Positions 1 through 8,602 are shown, counted from the first letter of the stretch. The stretch: DNA of 36,035 nucleotides from Deltaproteobacteria bacterium HGW-Deltaproteobacteria-12 (GCA_002840565.1 PHBK01000037.1:1-36035), one strand, 5' to 3'. A program made the numbers and translations. Notes: generated from the sequence alone by a model not told the origin.

Positions 1-177
1 CCCCCGCCAGCGGGGGACAAGAAAATAGTGACAAGTTAAAGGAACATGGGGCAAGGACAAAGGACCAAGGCTAAAGGCAAAAGCGCAAACGCAAAAACGC
101 AAATCCACCCCAGCCCTCCTTTGCAAAAGGAGGGAGTTCATAGAAAAGTTCATTGTCCGCACACAAGGTAAAAGTCA
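1..177. repeat. Intergenic composite repeat at left edge
   Basis: The first 17 bases form a short GC-rich palindrome (CCCCCGCCAGCGGGGG). A degenerate low-complexity tract of AAGGAnCAAGG-like words follows at about 40-100. At 101-136 lies the AAATCCACCCC / CCCTCCTTT..AAAGGAGGG palindrome that recurs in most gaps of the window. No gene is visible before 178. Confidence 0.8.
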
Positions 178-1023
178 ATGAAAAGCAGAAAATTTATTTT
201 GAATTTTTCACCGACCGGGATGATACCGACAAAAGCGATGACGCCCCACGTTCCTGTCAGACCGGAAGAAATAGTTGAGCAGGTTCTTGAGGCCGTTTCC
301 CTCGGGGCCAATATGATTCACCTTCATGCGCGCGATCCGCAAACAGGAGATCCCTCTTACAAGAAAGTAATATATCAAAAAATCATTGAAGGAATCAGGA
401 AACACGATAAGCAGATTATTTTAGGTGTCTCCACCAGTGGACGGACATACCATGAATTTGCAAAAAGGGCGGAGTGTCTTGATTTAGTTGGAGAGCTGAA
501 GCCGGATTTTGGCAGCCTGACCTTAAGCTCGCTGAATTTCAATAAACAGGCCAGTATAAGCACACCCCAAATGATTCAGGATTTGGCCGGAAAAATGGCG
601 GATATGGGAATAAGACCTGAGCTCGAAGTTTTCGATCTGGGAATGATCAATTATGCCAAATACCTGATACGGACAAAACTAATCCAACCGCCTTACTATG
701 TAAATTTTATTCTGGGAAACATTGCGTGCGCTCAATCCGATATGCTGCATTTAGGCCTGTTGATTAAGGAGCTTCCCGGCAGAACCTATTGGTCGGCGGG
801 CGGCGTGGGAGACTATCAATTTCAGACCAATGTTATGGCCTTGATTGCCGGGGGCGGCGTCAGGGTTGGCCTGGAAGATAATATCTATTATGACAGAAAC
901 CGGAAAAGACTTGCCACAAACAAAGAATTGCTCAACAGGATAACTGATGTAGCTAAAATGCTGGATTGTGAGCCTTACAAAGTATCCGAGTTGCGCAAAA
1001 AATTGGAACTGGCACAAAAATGA
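178..1023 (+). CDS. BKACE / DUF849 family beta-keto acid cleavage enzyme
   Basis: 281-residue protein of the beta-keto acid cleavage enzyme family (DUF849). Characterised members condense a beta-keto acid with acetyl-CoA to give acetoacetate and a new CoA ester, using a Zn-bound TIM barrel. Visible signatures are the metal-binding HLHARD motif (His48, His50), the PELEVFD stretch near 147-153 and the conserved GVRVGLEDN near 227-235 with Glu233, the expected third zinc ligand. Length is normal (270-310). The ATG is preceded by a modest AAGG site. It overlaps the next gene by 4 bases (ATGA), so the two are probably co-translated. The substrate cannot be deduced, and the link to the surface-polymer genes downstream is unclear because a repeat-filled gap separates them. 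Confidence 0.88.
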   Translation: MKSRKFILNFSPTGMIPTKAMTPHVPVRPEEIVEQVLEAVSLGANMIHLHARDPQTGDPSYKKVIYQKIIEGIRKHDKQIILGVSTSGRTYHEFAKRAECLDLVGELKPDFGSLTLSSLNFNKQASISTPQMIQDLAGKMADMGIRPELEVFDLGMINYAKYLIRTKLIQPPYYVNFILGNIACAQSDMLHLGLLIKELPGRTYWSAGGVGDYQFQTNVMALIAGGGVRVGLEDNIYYDRNRKRLATNKELLNRITDVAKMLDCEPYKVSELRKKLELAQK

Positions 1024-1640
1024 TAAATTTTGTCCTAATAATACAAGAAAACAAAGCCCTGATGAGAATATATCATGCAATATCTTCATTGATACAAGTA
1101 ATACCATATTATATCATAGAAGAATTTTATATCGATCAAAAGAAAGTGAACGTACTTTTGGAAAAAGAAAATTCCGGGATCAGTATTCTGACGCGTGATG
1201 ATATGGAATTTTTGGGAAATCATGAAGAAAGTAATGTGACGCCGGAAGAGTTGATACAGTGGCTTGAAAAAGGACGAATATGCTTGGCTTTTAGGTACAA
1301 AAGCGAGATCGTTTCTTATTCATGGTGTGATCTGAAATTTTTAGAATTTAAAGGTAGAACAATCGCGCTCAAAAGGAATGAGGCGTTTCTGTTTAATGCA
1401 CGAACTTTCAAGGCATTTCGTGGAAAAAATCTAGCACCGTACGTCAGAAATGAACTTGGCAGATTTTTAAAGAAACGAGGTACTGATAGATTTTTAAGCA
1501 TTACCCTCTGGTCTAATACTGCATCGATGAAATTCAAGCAGAAGTTAGACGCCAGACCGACAGCGCTATTTTTATATGTTGGTCTTTTTAGAAGATTTCA
1601 CCTGCATATTCGATTACGAAATCTTGCTACTGCCCAATAG
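1020..1640 (+). CDS. GNAT-like N-acyltransferase
   Basis: 206-residue protein that resembles the GCN5-related N-acetyltransferase fold. A central AFRGKNLAPYVRNELGRFL segment looks like the acyl-CoA-binding motif A (R-G-K-N/G-L-A). It is followed by an N-T-A-S-x-K-F-K-Q-K-L segment typical of GNAT motif B. The ATG overlaps the stop of the BKACE gene (ATGA), which suggests translational coupling. A later in-frame ATG at 1062 is an alternative start. The acceptor substrate is unknown. Similar stand-alone GNAT proteins occur in capsule and exopolysaccharide loci, but assigning that role here is inference. Confidence 0.65.
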   Translation: MINFVLIIQENKALMRIYHAISSLIQVIPYYIIEEFYIDQKKVNVLLEKENSGISILTRDDMEFLGNHEESNVTPEELIQWLEKGRICLAFRYKSEIVSYSWCDLKFLEFKGRTIALKRNEAFLFNARTFKAFRGKNLAPYVRNELGRFLKKRGTDRFLSITLWSNTASMKFKQKLDARPTALFLYVGLFRRFHLHIRLRNLATAQ

Positions 1641-2132
1641 ACCTATCCGTGATTTAATCGGGCAATTATCGTAAAATTAAATTTTCAAGATTGCGAAACT
1701 TTTGCCAACACCTCTGTGGTCATTGCGAATCTCGCTGCAGTGGGATGAAGCAATCTCCTAAAGTCATTGTTAATCATGAGATTGCCTCCCAGGCATTCCA
1801 GACTGTGTTGCAATAACTATTTTGTCATTCCGTGCAAGCGAAGCGCGACGAAGAGCCTGCCCCGTACTTGATACGGGGGAATCCAGGAATATTAACATCT
1901 TCTGGATACCGGCCTTCGTGTGGTAATCTCATGTATTCAGATACTTATGAGATTGCTTCAGTCACTTCATTCCTTCGCAATGACATTGCGACACAGTCTC
2001 CTTCTCCGGTATGACATTTTGAGGCTGCTTTTTCAATTGCGACACAGTCTCATTCGCCGGGCAGGCTGTCGCTTTGCTCCTCGCAAAGAAAAGTAAATAT
2101 GTTCTGCAAAGGTCTCAGAAGGTTTAATATCA
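1641..2132. repeat. Dispersed palindromic repeat cluster (copy 1)
   Basis: Non-coding. 1823-1915 is a 93-base element that recurs inverted at 21850-21942 with a single difference by eye. 1918-2000 is a second element containing an internal hairpin (AATCTCAT..ATGAGATT) and the phrase TTCAGTCACTTCATTCC. It recurs in direct orientation at 21755-21847 and 23404-23468. ATTGCGACACAGTCTC occurs twice around 1985-2050. Short ORFs through this region are translated repeat and were not called. Confidence 0.85.
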
Positions 2133-3272
2133 GTGGCCGTTGAATGGTCGAATAAATATAGTTTGATCCAATCAAATAAGACTGATGAAGGATTGGTTTC
2201 TTTTTGGCGTTCTCCTGGCAACAGTGATGCTGCATGGGATGAATTCCTGATGAAGTCGGCGATGGGCCAGTTCCAGCAATCCGGCATGTGGGCGCAAGTG
2301 AAGGAAGTGGATGGCTGGGAAAGCCTGCGCGTAGTGGCGACCATTGAACATAATATCGTTGGTGGATTCCAGATTCTGTGGCGCAAAACACGCTTTGGTC
2401 GCATAGGTTACGTCAGCAAAGGCCCGGTTGCCGTACCGGAAAAACAGAACTTGATCGAGATGCTTGTGATCTTAATGCGTGAGCAGGCGCTCCGAAATAA
2501 AATCCTCGCACTGCTTGTGCAACCGCCTGATGACAGCCGGATGACATCGGACATTCTCGATTGCCATCATTTTATCCGAAGCAATCCGTTGGGTGTTATT
2601 GAAACTACACTGCTTGTGGATGTGAGTCATGGTGAGGAGTTTCTTGATAAAAGAATGAGCAGGAAAAGAAGAAAAAATGTACGGTTAGCGGAAAAATACG
2701 GTGTTACTATTCGCGAGGGTACGGAACACGACATTGGTTTATTTTTCGATTTAATGTGCGCAACCTGCCAACGTCAAGGGGTAAAACCTAACCCACCAAC
2801 CGAAAAATCACTCCGCAAATTATGGCTTACCTTCTCCAGGCACAATTGTTTGCGGGTGACTTTTGCTGAATATAATCAAGAAGTGATCGCGGGAGTTATA
2901 AACATTGTCTTTGGAGCCAAGGTCAACATGTGGAAAAAAGGCTGGAATTTTAAATATCCTGATTGCCGTCCCAATGACTTGTTATTCTATGAAACATTGC
3001 ATTGGGCCTGCTCAAACAAATTTAACAACTGCGATTGCATCGCTTTTGACCGAAGCATCGCCGATGCCATGCAAATAGGTCAGCCACTTTCCGATATCCA
3101 GCAAAAATCTCTTCATATATTCAATCTTCAATTTGGTGGTATACCAAAACTTCTTCCGCCGGCGCGTATCTGGATTGCCAATCCTTTATTGAGACTTTTT
3201 TATGAAAAAGTATTTGCCCGGTTAGCCTTCTTTCGGGATCTGTCCGGCTCGTTCCTTACGGGGAGTCAATAG
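2133..3272 (+). CDS. FemAB-like GNAT-fold protein (1st of three)
   Basis: 379-residue protein with the double-GNAT architecture of FemAB/lipid II aminoacyltransferase-like proteins. The N-terminal lobe carries QQSGMWAQVKE and VGGFQIL. The C-terminal Acetyltransf_6-like half (about 170-310) carries SRKRRKNVRLAEKYGV and later PNDLLFYETLHWA. FemAB relatives add amino acids to peptidoglycan precursors, and the Acetyltransf_6 group acylates envelope sugars; neither substrate can be read here. The start is a GTG at 2133 with no strong ribosome site, so it is uncertain. The stop lies 11 bases before the next gene, a paralogue with the same layout, so the pair looks like an old tandem duplication in one operon. 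Confidence 0.7.
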   Translation: MAVEWSNKYSLIQSNKTDEGLVSFWRSPGNSDAAWDEFLMKSAMGQFQQSGMWAQVKEVDGWESLRVVATIEHNIVGGFQILWRKTRFGRIGYVSKGPVAVPEKQNLIEMLVILMREQALRNKILALLVQPPDDSRMTSDILDCHHFIRSNPLGVIETTLLVDVSHGEEFLDKRMSRKRRKNVRLAEKYGVTIREGTEHDIGLFFDLMCATCQRQGVKPNPPTEKSLRKLWLTFSRHNCLRVTFAEYNQEVIAGVINIVFGAKVNMWKKGWNFKYPDCRPNDLLFYETLHWACSNKFNNCDCIAFDRSIADAMQIGQPLSDIQQKSLHIFNLQFGGIPKLLPPARIWIANPLLRLFYEKVFARLAFFRDLSGSFLTGSQ

Positions 3273-3283
3273 ACTTAATAACT

Positions 3284-4465
3284 ATGCGTGATTCTTCAGG
3301 GAGTTATCTTTCTAAACATCGATTACCATTTATACCGGACTCTAATGCTGATTTTGCAGGATCGGAAAACATAAGGCTGTTATTTTCCTATTCAGAGAAA
3401 GACGATGAATGGGACGATTTTCTGTATGGTTTGGAAAGTGCTCATCATGAGCAAACGAGTATGTGGGGACGTGTTAAGATGTCTTGCGGAGGATACCAGC
3501 CGGTACGCTTTCTTGCCTACTTGGACGAGCAACTTGTTGGGGGTTGCCAGATATTACACAAGAAGATTAGAAGAACCTTCCACGTTGGTTACATTTGCTT
3601 TGGGCCATGCTGGGCACCGATGGACGATAAACTTGCCTTTTGGTTGAATAGGCAGTTTGTCAGATTTATTCGCGAACTCGGTATTCAGTATGTCTACGTT
3701 GATTTTCCGTACGATGGATTTAAGACAGCAGAGTACTTTCATACTCTTGGTTTCCGGAGGCATCCCGATTTTCTGCCGCCATGGGGCCGAATGAAAGCTT
3801 CTGTCGTCCTCAATCTCGATCTCTCAGAGCAAGAACTCTTGAGTCAGATGAAGGCCAGTACACGGAGTAATATCAAGTACGGCGTACGCGCAGGCATTGT
3901 GGTTAAAAGAAATATTCAAAATGCGCCGGAACTTTTTACGGACTTGATGTGGAAACTCTGCCGGAGGAGGGGATGCGCGCCGACTCCACCGGAAAGCGAT
4001 TTTTTCACCCGGATTCAAGAGGCATTTGCAGAATCCGGACAAGTGCATTTTTTCTTTGCCTTTTTGGGCGAAGAGGCCGTAAGTAGCCTGGTTGCCTTCA
4101 CTGCCGGGAATTGGGTGCGCAGTTGGAAGGTTGGTTGGTCAGGTGATTACTCCAGGAAACATCCCAACGAAGTCCTCGAGTGGGAGGTTATTAAATGGGC
4201 TAAGCAGGCAGGCTATAGCAAATTTGATTTTGTCGGGATTGACAGAAAATGTGCCGAAGAACTTATCTCTGGTCATGTGATGCCCGATTCGCCCGATAAA
4301 AGCGTTGCTCTCTTTAAGCTGGGCTTTGGTGGGAAACCTATGCTGATACCGCTGCCCGCAAGTATAGTATTTAATCCCCTGCTGCGGGCCATGTTGTACT
4401 CTGAAAAAATTCAGGACCTCCCGTTCGTGAAACGGATTGTTACCTCTATTGAAAGAAGACATTGA
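3284..4465 (+). CDS. FemAB-like GNAT-fold protein (2nd of three)
   Basis: 393-residue paralogue of the preceding gene. It shares the N-terminal pattern WDDFL..EQTSMWGRVK, LVGGCQIL and Y.CFGPCWAP. The C-terminal half carries MKASTRSNIKYGVRAGI, the LMWKLCRRRGCAPTPPE segment (compare CATCQRQGVKPNPPTE in the first copy) and PNEVLEWEVIKWAKQ. The predicted fold is two tandem GNAT domains. ATG start at 3284, 11 bases after the first copy and 18 bases before the third, consistent with one transcript. The role is probably acyl or aminoacyl transfer onto an envelope precursor; this is inferred from family only. Confidence 0.7.
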   Translation: MRDSSGSYLSKHRLPFIPDSNADFAGSENIRLLFSYSEKDDEWDDFLYGLESAHHEQTSMWGRVKMSCGGYQPVRFLAYLDEQLVGGCQILHKKIRRTFHVGYICFGPCWAPMDDKLAFWLNRQFVRFIRELGIQYVYVDFPYDGFKTAEYFHTLGFRRHPDFLPPWGRMKASVVLNLDLSEQELLSQMKASTRSNIKYGVRAGIVVKRNIQNAPELFTDLMWKLCRRRGCAPTPPESDFFTRIQEAFAESGQVHFFFAFLGEEAVSSLVAFTAGNWVRSWKVGWSGDYSRKHPNEVLEWEVIKWAKQAGYSKFDFVGIDRKCAEELISGHVMPDSPDKSVALFKLGFGGKPMLIPLPASIVFNPLLRAMLYSEKIQDLPFVKRIVTSIERRH

Positions 4466-4483
4466 TCTATTAACCGCTACCTA

Positions 4484-5590
4484 ATGACGGGACATCATAT
4501 ATCAACAAAATACGAATTATCCTCTGCACCAGATGTAAAAATAATTGATCCACTGGCAGATTCTCGCTGGGATCAATTTGTAGAGAACCATCCCTTTGGA
4601 TTGATTTGTCATCTTTCCGGCTGGAAGCGTGTCCTGGAAGCAAGCTTTTCGCACATGAAAGGCCATTATCTGGTTCTTACGAACCACAATAATGATTCCA
4701 TTCGCGCAGCATTGCCCGTATACGAAGTAAAAAGTATCATCACCGGTAAGCGATTGGTGAGTATTCCCTTTGCAACTAATTGTGATCCTCTCATCTCTGC
4801 AAACGAAGATATGAAGCAGCTTCTTAATGCGGCAATAGAGTTATCAGAAAAGCTTGGATGCTCCAGGATTGAAATCAGGGCACTGGCATCCGGACAGCTA
4901 ATTCAGGACGGCAGAATAGGCAGTGTCGTTTTCAATAAGACCCATCAGTTGTCTTTGGAAGGCGGTCCTGAAGAAATAATCAAAAAATTCACCAGAAAAG
5001 CCAGGTGGACTATAAAACAATCAGCAAAAAACGGGTTGGAGTTTCAGGTTGCCGGGAATGAAAAGGATGTTTCTGAATTTTATGTTCTTTACTTTAAGAC
5101 AAGAAAACGGTTAGGCCTTCCTCCACAGCCATATTTGTTTTTTAAATTACTTTGGGAAATTTTTTCACCGTCCAAACATATAACTCTGCTTTTTGTCAGG
5201 CATGAAGGTCGATTGGTTGCAGGTTTGTTGATGTTTAAGTTCAAAGATCGCTGCTCATGGGATTATTTGGCTTTGGATGAAATGGCTAATCATTTAAATG
5301 TAAGTTATTTCGGTGTCTGGGAAGCAATCAAACTGGCTTGTTCTGAAGGTTACAAATTATTTGATTTCGGCAGGACCGGAATCGGTAATGAGGGATTGAT
5401 GAATTTCAAAGGCCGCTGGGGAACAACGATAATGGACCTGCCACAATATTATTATCCAAAAGAGGTGTGTTTAAATTTAAATTCCCCTGAAGCAGCCACA
5501 TCTTATAAAATTATCAAGCAGATCAGCAAGAATGTTCCCGATCCTGTGTTCCAATTGATGGGAAAATTCCTTTATCAGCATCTTGGGTGA
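4484..5590 (+). CDS. FemAB-like protein, possibly the PEP-CTERM-system type
   Basis: 368-residue FemAB-family protein, more divergent than the two upstream copies. The N-terminal lobe has HLSGWKRVLEASF and a membrane-peripheral-looking central strand set. The C-terminal GNAT half (about 165-320) ends with FDFGRTGIGNEGLMNFKGRWG (FDFGR 293-297, FKGRWG 308-313). That 'DFGR..G..G...FK..WG' signature is typical of FemAB proteins found beside exosortase systems in exopolysaccharide loci. The match is from memory of the family and was not searched. The gene ends a run of three, and a repeat tract then separates it from rfbB. Its substrate is not known. Confidence 0.7.
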   Translation: MTGHHISTKYELSSAPDVKIIDPLADSRWDQFVENHPFGLICHLSGWKRVLEASFSHMKGHYLVLTNHNNDSIRAALPVYEVKSIITGKRLVSIPFATNCDPLISANEDMKQLLNAAIELSEKLGCSRIEIRALASGQLIQDGRIGSVVFNKTHQLSLEGGPEEIIKKFTRKARWTIKQSAKNGLEFQVAGNEKDVSEFYVLYFKTRKRLGLPPQPYLFFKLLWEIFSPSKHITLLFVRHEGRLVAGLLMFKFKDRCSWDYLALDEMANHLNVSYFGVWEAIKLACSEGYKLFDFGRTGIGNEGLMNFKGRWGTTIMDLPQYYYPKEVCLNLNSPEAATSYKIIKQISKNVPDPVFQLMGKFLYQHLG

Positions 5591-5745
5591 GAGAAAAGAC
5601 AGGAGCAAGGAAAAAGGACAAAGGATCAAGGTAAAAGGGATAAGGAAAAAGTAAATAGTGACGAGTGACGAGTCAAAGCTAAAAGACTGTCCTCCCCCGG
5701 TGCGTCGCACCACCCCCTCCAAAGGGGGACAGTAAAATAAAAAAA
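5591..5745. repeat. Low-complexity tract plus GC palindrome
   Basis: AAGGAnCAAGG-like and AGTAAATAGTGACGAG words fill 5595-5680. A palindromic block at 5691-5732 follows (CCTCCCCCGGTGCG..CACC and CCCCTCC..AAAGGGGGA). A purine-rich AAAGAGGAG ribosome site for rfbB lies just beyond, near 5745-5752. Confidence 0.75.
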
Positions 5746-5758
5746 GAGGAGATTTATT

Positions 5759-6800
5759 TTGAAACAAATACTTATTACAGGCGGGGGGGGGTTTTTATCC
5801 CAATTATCGCCTTATTAATCTGGATAAACTTACATATGCCGGCAATCCGGGTAATTTAACTGATATTGAAAATCATCCCCGGTATCGTTTTGTGAAGGGT
5901 GATATTGGCGATGCCACATTGGTCAGCCAGATCTTTGCCCAAGAGCAAATAGACACGGTCGTCCATTTTGCCGCCGAATCTCATGTTGATCGCAGCATCA
6001 CCGGGCCGGCTGAATTTGTACAGACTAATATTTTCGGAACATTCAACATTCTGGAGGCGGCACGTGAAGCGTGGCTGAAAGAACCGTCAGGTAAACCGTC
6101 AGGTACGGATTGCCGCTTTCTGCATGTCAGTACAGACGAGGTTTACGGCTCGCTGGGTGAAACCGGTGCTTTCCAGGAGACCACCCCTTATGATCCGCGA
6201 TCGCCATATTCCGCGAGCAAGGCTTCATCCGATCACCTTGTCAGCTCTTATTACCACACTTATGGACTGCCGACGCTGATAACTAATTGTTCTAACAATT
6301 ACGGCCCCTACCAGTTTCCGGAAAAGCTTATTCCTTTGATTATTAACAATGCGCTTCAGGGGCGTCCGCTGCCGGTTTATGGAGACGGCAAAAATGTTCG
6401 CGACTGGCTTTATGTTGTCGATCATTGCGAAGCAATCCTCACAGTTCTGCAACACGGGAAAATTGGCGAAACTTACAACATCGGCGGAAACAGCGAGAAG
6501 CAGAACATCGAAGTCGTCCATACCATCTGTGATATTCTGGATGAAAAAGTCGGCCTGCTGCCAGGAGACAGAGCTAGAAGATCGCTGATCACTTATGTTA
6601 AAGACCGCGCCGGACATGATCGCCGCTACGCCATCGATGCCACAAAGATCCGTACGAATCTGGGATGGCATCCCCGGGTAAATTTTGCAGATGGCATGCA
6701 CAGGACTGTTGAGTGGTATCTGGATAATAAGGCCTGGATAGCTTCGGTGACAGATGGCAGCTATCGAGAATATTACGAAAAAATGTACGGGAATAGATAA
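5759..6800 (+). pseudogene. rfbB: dTDP-glucose 4,6-dehydratase, 5' frameshift/deletion
   Basis: RfbB/RmlB converts dTDP-glucose to dTDP-4-keto-6-deoxyglucose, the second step of dTDP-rhamnose synthesis. A TTG start at 5759 behind AGAGGAG gives [12 protein letters not shown]. The frame then breaks after a run of nine G (5783-5791), and the protein resumes in another frame at 5796 with [20 protein letters not shown]. About a dozen codons encoding the second half of the NAD-binding Rossmann loop (normally GGAGFIGSNF..) are missing. The rest is intact: STDEVYG, the YSASK catalytic Tyr/Lys pair, [14 protein letters not shown] and a normal C-terminus. The longest clean ORF starts at GTG 5892 and lacks the dinucleotide-binding strand. 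It is either a true pseudogene or a sequencing/assembly error at the G run. Confidence 0.85.
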
Positions 6801-6886
6801 AAAGCAGTGAATAGTGAATGGTGAATGGTGAATAGGGACGAGGAAAAGGATAAAGGCCCAAGGACAAAGGTTGGGCGGGTTGTTCC

Positions 6887-7150
6887 TTACCCGAAAAATC
6901 GTCTGTACTCATCGTGATCGCCTACCCAAAACCACGTAACTGTATCTCCGTCGAGTACGCCCAAAGATCGCACGCCTAAAGTTATACGGACTGACCAGAT
7001 GTTTTCCTCGTGGTTGATGCATTTGAAACGAAGAGAGGGATGAAATGAGTCTTCAGCCCAGAGTCGGTAGGCCTTTCTCGCACGCTTCCGTGTATCCGGG
7101 TCGAGCTTTCTATATGTCTCCCAGAAGGAAGGCAGTGTATTTGATTTCAT
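6887..7150 (-). CDS. RelE/HigB-like toxin of a type II TA pair
   Basis: 87-residue basic protein with the small RelE/ParE-type toxin pattern. An N-terminal helix pair (SFWETYRKLDPDTRKRARKAYRLW) is followed by PSLRFKCI, the strand WSVRITLGVRSLGVLDGD and the C-terminal strand TWFWVGDHDEYRRFF. Members of this group are ribosome-associated mRNA interferases or gyrase poisons; which applies is not visible. Its start overlaps the antitoxin stop by 4 bases, the usual antitoxin-first TA order. The pair sits between rfbB and rfbA on the opposite strand, so it is an insertion into the sugar-nucleotide cluster. Confidence 0.75.
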   Translation of the reverse strand: MKSNTLPSFWETYRKLDPDTRKRARKAYRLWAEDSFHPSLRFKCINHEENIWSVRITLGVRSLGVLDGDTVTWFWVGDHDEYRRFFG

Positions 7151-7377
7151 AGGTCTTCGAGGTTCAACGGAGTTGCTTTACCCTGAAAGATTTCTTCCTG
7201 CGCCTGTCGGGCTGCTGCAGTGAGTTTGCCTTGGGATTTCCCAAAAGCGTCACTCCATTTGAGTTCGTCTCGGATGTCTTCAATATATTGCTGCATATGT
7301 TCGAGAGCTCTCTCCTGCGCAGGTTCCGGCAGAGATTCAATCATTTTCATTATCGTAATGCCCGCACTTGTCGGCAT
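7147..7377 (-). CDS. Putative antitoxin partner of the RelE-like toxin
   Basis: 76-residue acidic, mostly helical protein (MKMIESLPEPAQERALEHMQQYIEDI..DELKWSDAF). It lies directly upstream of, and overlaps by 4 bases, the RelE-like toxin. Its composition and position fit a DNA-binding or toxin-neutralising antitoxin, but no classical RHH or HTH motif is recognisable. The start has a good AGGAGG ribosome site (CCTCC at 7386-7390 on the plus strand). Confidence 0.65.
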   Translation of the reverse strand: MPTSAGITIMKMIESLPEPAQERALEHMQQYIEDIRDELKWSDAFGKSQGKLTAAARQAQEEIFQGKATPLNLEDL

Positions 7378-7406
7378 AGTATTAACCTCCTGTCTTTAAT
7401 GGTTTT

Positions 7407-7435
7407 ATCGTAAACTCGATCATAACTAATGTCAA
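7407..7435 (-). promoter_or_regulatory. Sigma-70-type promoter of the TA pair
   Basis: On the minus strand there is TTGACA (7430-7435), a 17-base spacer and TACGAT (7407-7412). They sit 30-58 bases upstream of the antitoxin ATG. The -35 is consensus and the -10 matches at 4 of 6 positions. Confidence 0.6.
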
Positions 7436-7483
7436 CGATAAGTTTTAAGGGATAAGGTTCAATAAAAGTAAATAGTGAAGGGC

Positions 7484-7682
7484 GAAAGACCTTCTATTCC
7501 CCCTTTGAAAAGGGGGTGAGGGGGATTTAAAGATTTTTAGAAATCCACCCCAACCCTCCTTTGTTAAAGGAGGGAGCGTCTCTCTTGAACGAGAATCCAC
7601 CTCCGGCGCGTTGCGCCACCCTCCAAGCATTCCCAGGCATTCGCAGGGGTTCCCTGCCGGACTAGCGCCTCGGCAGGGGGAT
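7484..7682. repeat. Composite palindromic repeat
   Basis: The order of parts is GAAGGGCGAAAGACCTTCTA, CCCCCTTTGAAAAGGGGGT, GGGGGATTTAAAG, AAATCCACCCCAACCC, CCTCCTTTGTTAAAGGAGGG, and a GC-rich tail with GGCGCGTTGCGCC and CATTCCCAGGCATTCGCAGG. The same modules recur, whole or partial, at about a dozen other gaps. Confidence 0.85.
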
Positions 7683-7727
7683 AGTAAAGAAAATTACCTA
7701 ATATTTTAAACATACACCGAAAAGAAG

Positions 7728-7756
7728 TTGATTTTAGGTTAATTGCTGTATATACT
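7728..7756 (+). promoter_or_regulatory. vapBC promoter with AT-rich operator-like repeat
   Basis: TTGATT (7728-7733), 17-base spacer, TATACT (7751-7756), 32 bases upstream of the vapB ATG. The -10 and the bases after it form an AT-rich near-palindrome (TATATACTAATAATATATA). That is a plausible operator for VapB/VapBC autoregulation, which is the general rule for this family. Confidence 0.6.
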
Positions 7757-7787
7757 AATAATATATATGGCATATGGAGGTGATAAA

Positions 7788-8018
7788 ATGGAAACTGCAA
7801 AGTTATTTCGGAATGGGAGTTCTCAAGCAGTTCGGCTGCCCAAGGAATTCAGAATTTCTGGAAATGAGGTAAAAATATTCAAAAAAGGCAACCATGTTAT
7901 ACTGGAACCGATAGAAACAACATGGGACAAGTTGTTTGAATCGCTCAGTGAATTTCCGGAAGATTTTATGAAAGATGGTCGTAATGAACCCGGCATGCAG
8001 AAAAGGGATTCTTTGTAA
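7788..8018 (+). CDS. vapB: VapB-type AbrB-fold antitoxin
   Basis: 76-residue antitoxin with an N-terminal swapped-hairpin AbrB/MazE-like DNA-binding domain (KLFRNGSSQAVRLPKEF..GNEVKIFKKGNHVILEP) and a C-terminal toxin-binding tail. I chose ATG 7788 because GGAGGTG stands 6-7 bases upstream and the domain begins at once. The open frame extends back to 7743 but adds residues unlike the family. The stop overlaps the vapC start (TAATG), so the two are translationally coupled. Confidence 0.88.
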   Translation: METAKLFRNGSSQAVRLPKEFRISGNEVKIFKKGNHVILEPIETTWDKLFESLSEFPEDFMKDGRNEPGMQKRDSL

Positions 8019-8422
8019 TGCGCTATCTGCTGGATACTAATATTTGCATTTACCTCATAAAAAAACACTCACCAGAGATTCTTAAGCGATTACGAGAACA
8101 TTCACCGCAGGATATCGCGATTTCCACAATCACTCTCTTTGAGCTGCAATACGGTGTTGAAAAAAGCCACTACAAACAGCGTTCCGATGAAGCCCTTAAC
8201 AAGTTCCTTCTGCCACTGAACATTATTGATGTGGATCGTTCTGCTGCTCTTGAAGCTGCAGTTATTCGGGCACAACTTGAAAAGAAAGGAATATCGATCG
8301 GCCCTTATGATCTTTTAATAGCAGGTCTTGCCCGATCACAAGACATGACATTGGTGACGAACAACACCAAAGAATTTAAAAGAGTTGTTAACCTGCATCT
8401 GGAAGACTGGTCTAAACCATAA
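8018..8422 (+). CDS. vapC: VapC-type PIN-domain ribonuclease toxin
   Basis: 134-residue PIN-domain toxin. VapC proteins are Mg-dependent endoribonucleases that cut tRNA or rRNA and are held inactive by VapB. The acidic active-site set is visible: Asp6 in LLDTN, Glu42 in TLFELQYG, Asp98 in GPYDLLIAG, and the TNNTKEF segment (115-120) near the C-terminus. Length is normal for the family. It overlaps vapB by one base. The module is inserted between the two halves of the rfb cluster. Confidence 0.9.
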   Translation: MRYLLDTNICIYLIKKHSPEILKRLREHSPQDIAISTITLFELQYGVEKSHYKQRSDEALNKFLLPLNIIDVDRSAALEAAVIRAQLEKKGISIGPYDLLIAGLARSQDMTLVTNNTKEFKRVVNLHLEDWSKP

Positions 8423-8429
8423 TGTGGCG

Positions 8430-8602
8430 TGAACAAAGGACAAAGGGACAAGGATCAAGCAACAAGGCTCAAGGAACAAGGTGAAAGGCGCAAGGAACAA
8501 GGAGCAAGGTAAAAAAAGTAAATAGTGATGAGTAAATAGTAAATAGTGAAGGGCGAAAGACCTTCTATTCTTCCTTTGAAAAGGGGGTGGGGGGATTTAA
8601 GT
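8430..8602. repeat. Low-complexity tract plus partial palindrome
   Basis: Degenerate CAAGGAnCAAGG words run from about 8431 to 8510, then AGTAAATAGTAAATAGTGA. The GAAGGGCGAAAGACCTTCTA module and a single TTCCTTTGAAAAGGGGGTGGGGGGATTT hairpin end the block at about 8600. No gene. Confidence 0.75.

Noticed and set aside
7743..7787. N-terminal extension of vapB to 7743
   Set aside because: The extension overlaps the promoter -10 region, and a good GGAGGTG site points to ATG 7788.
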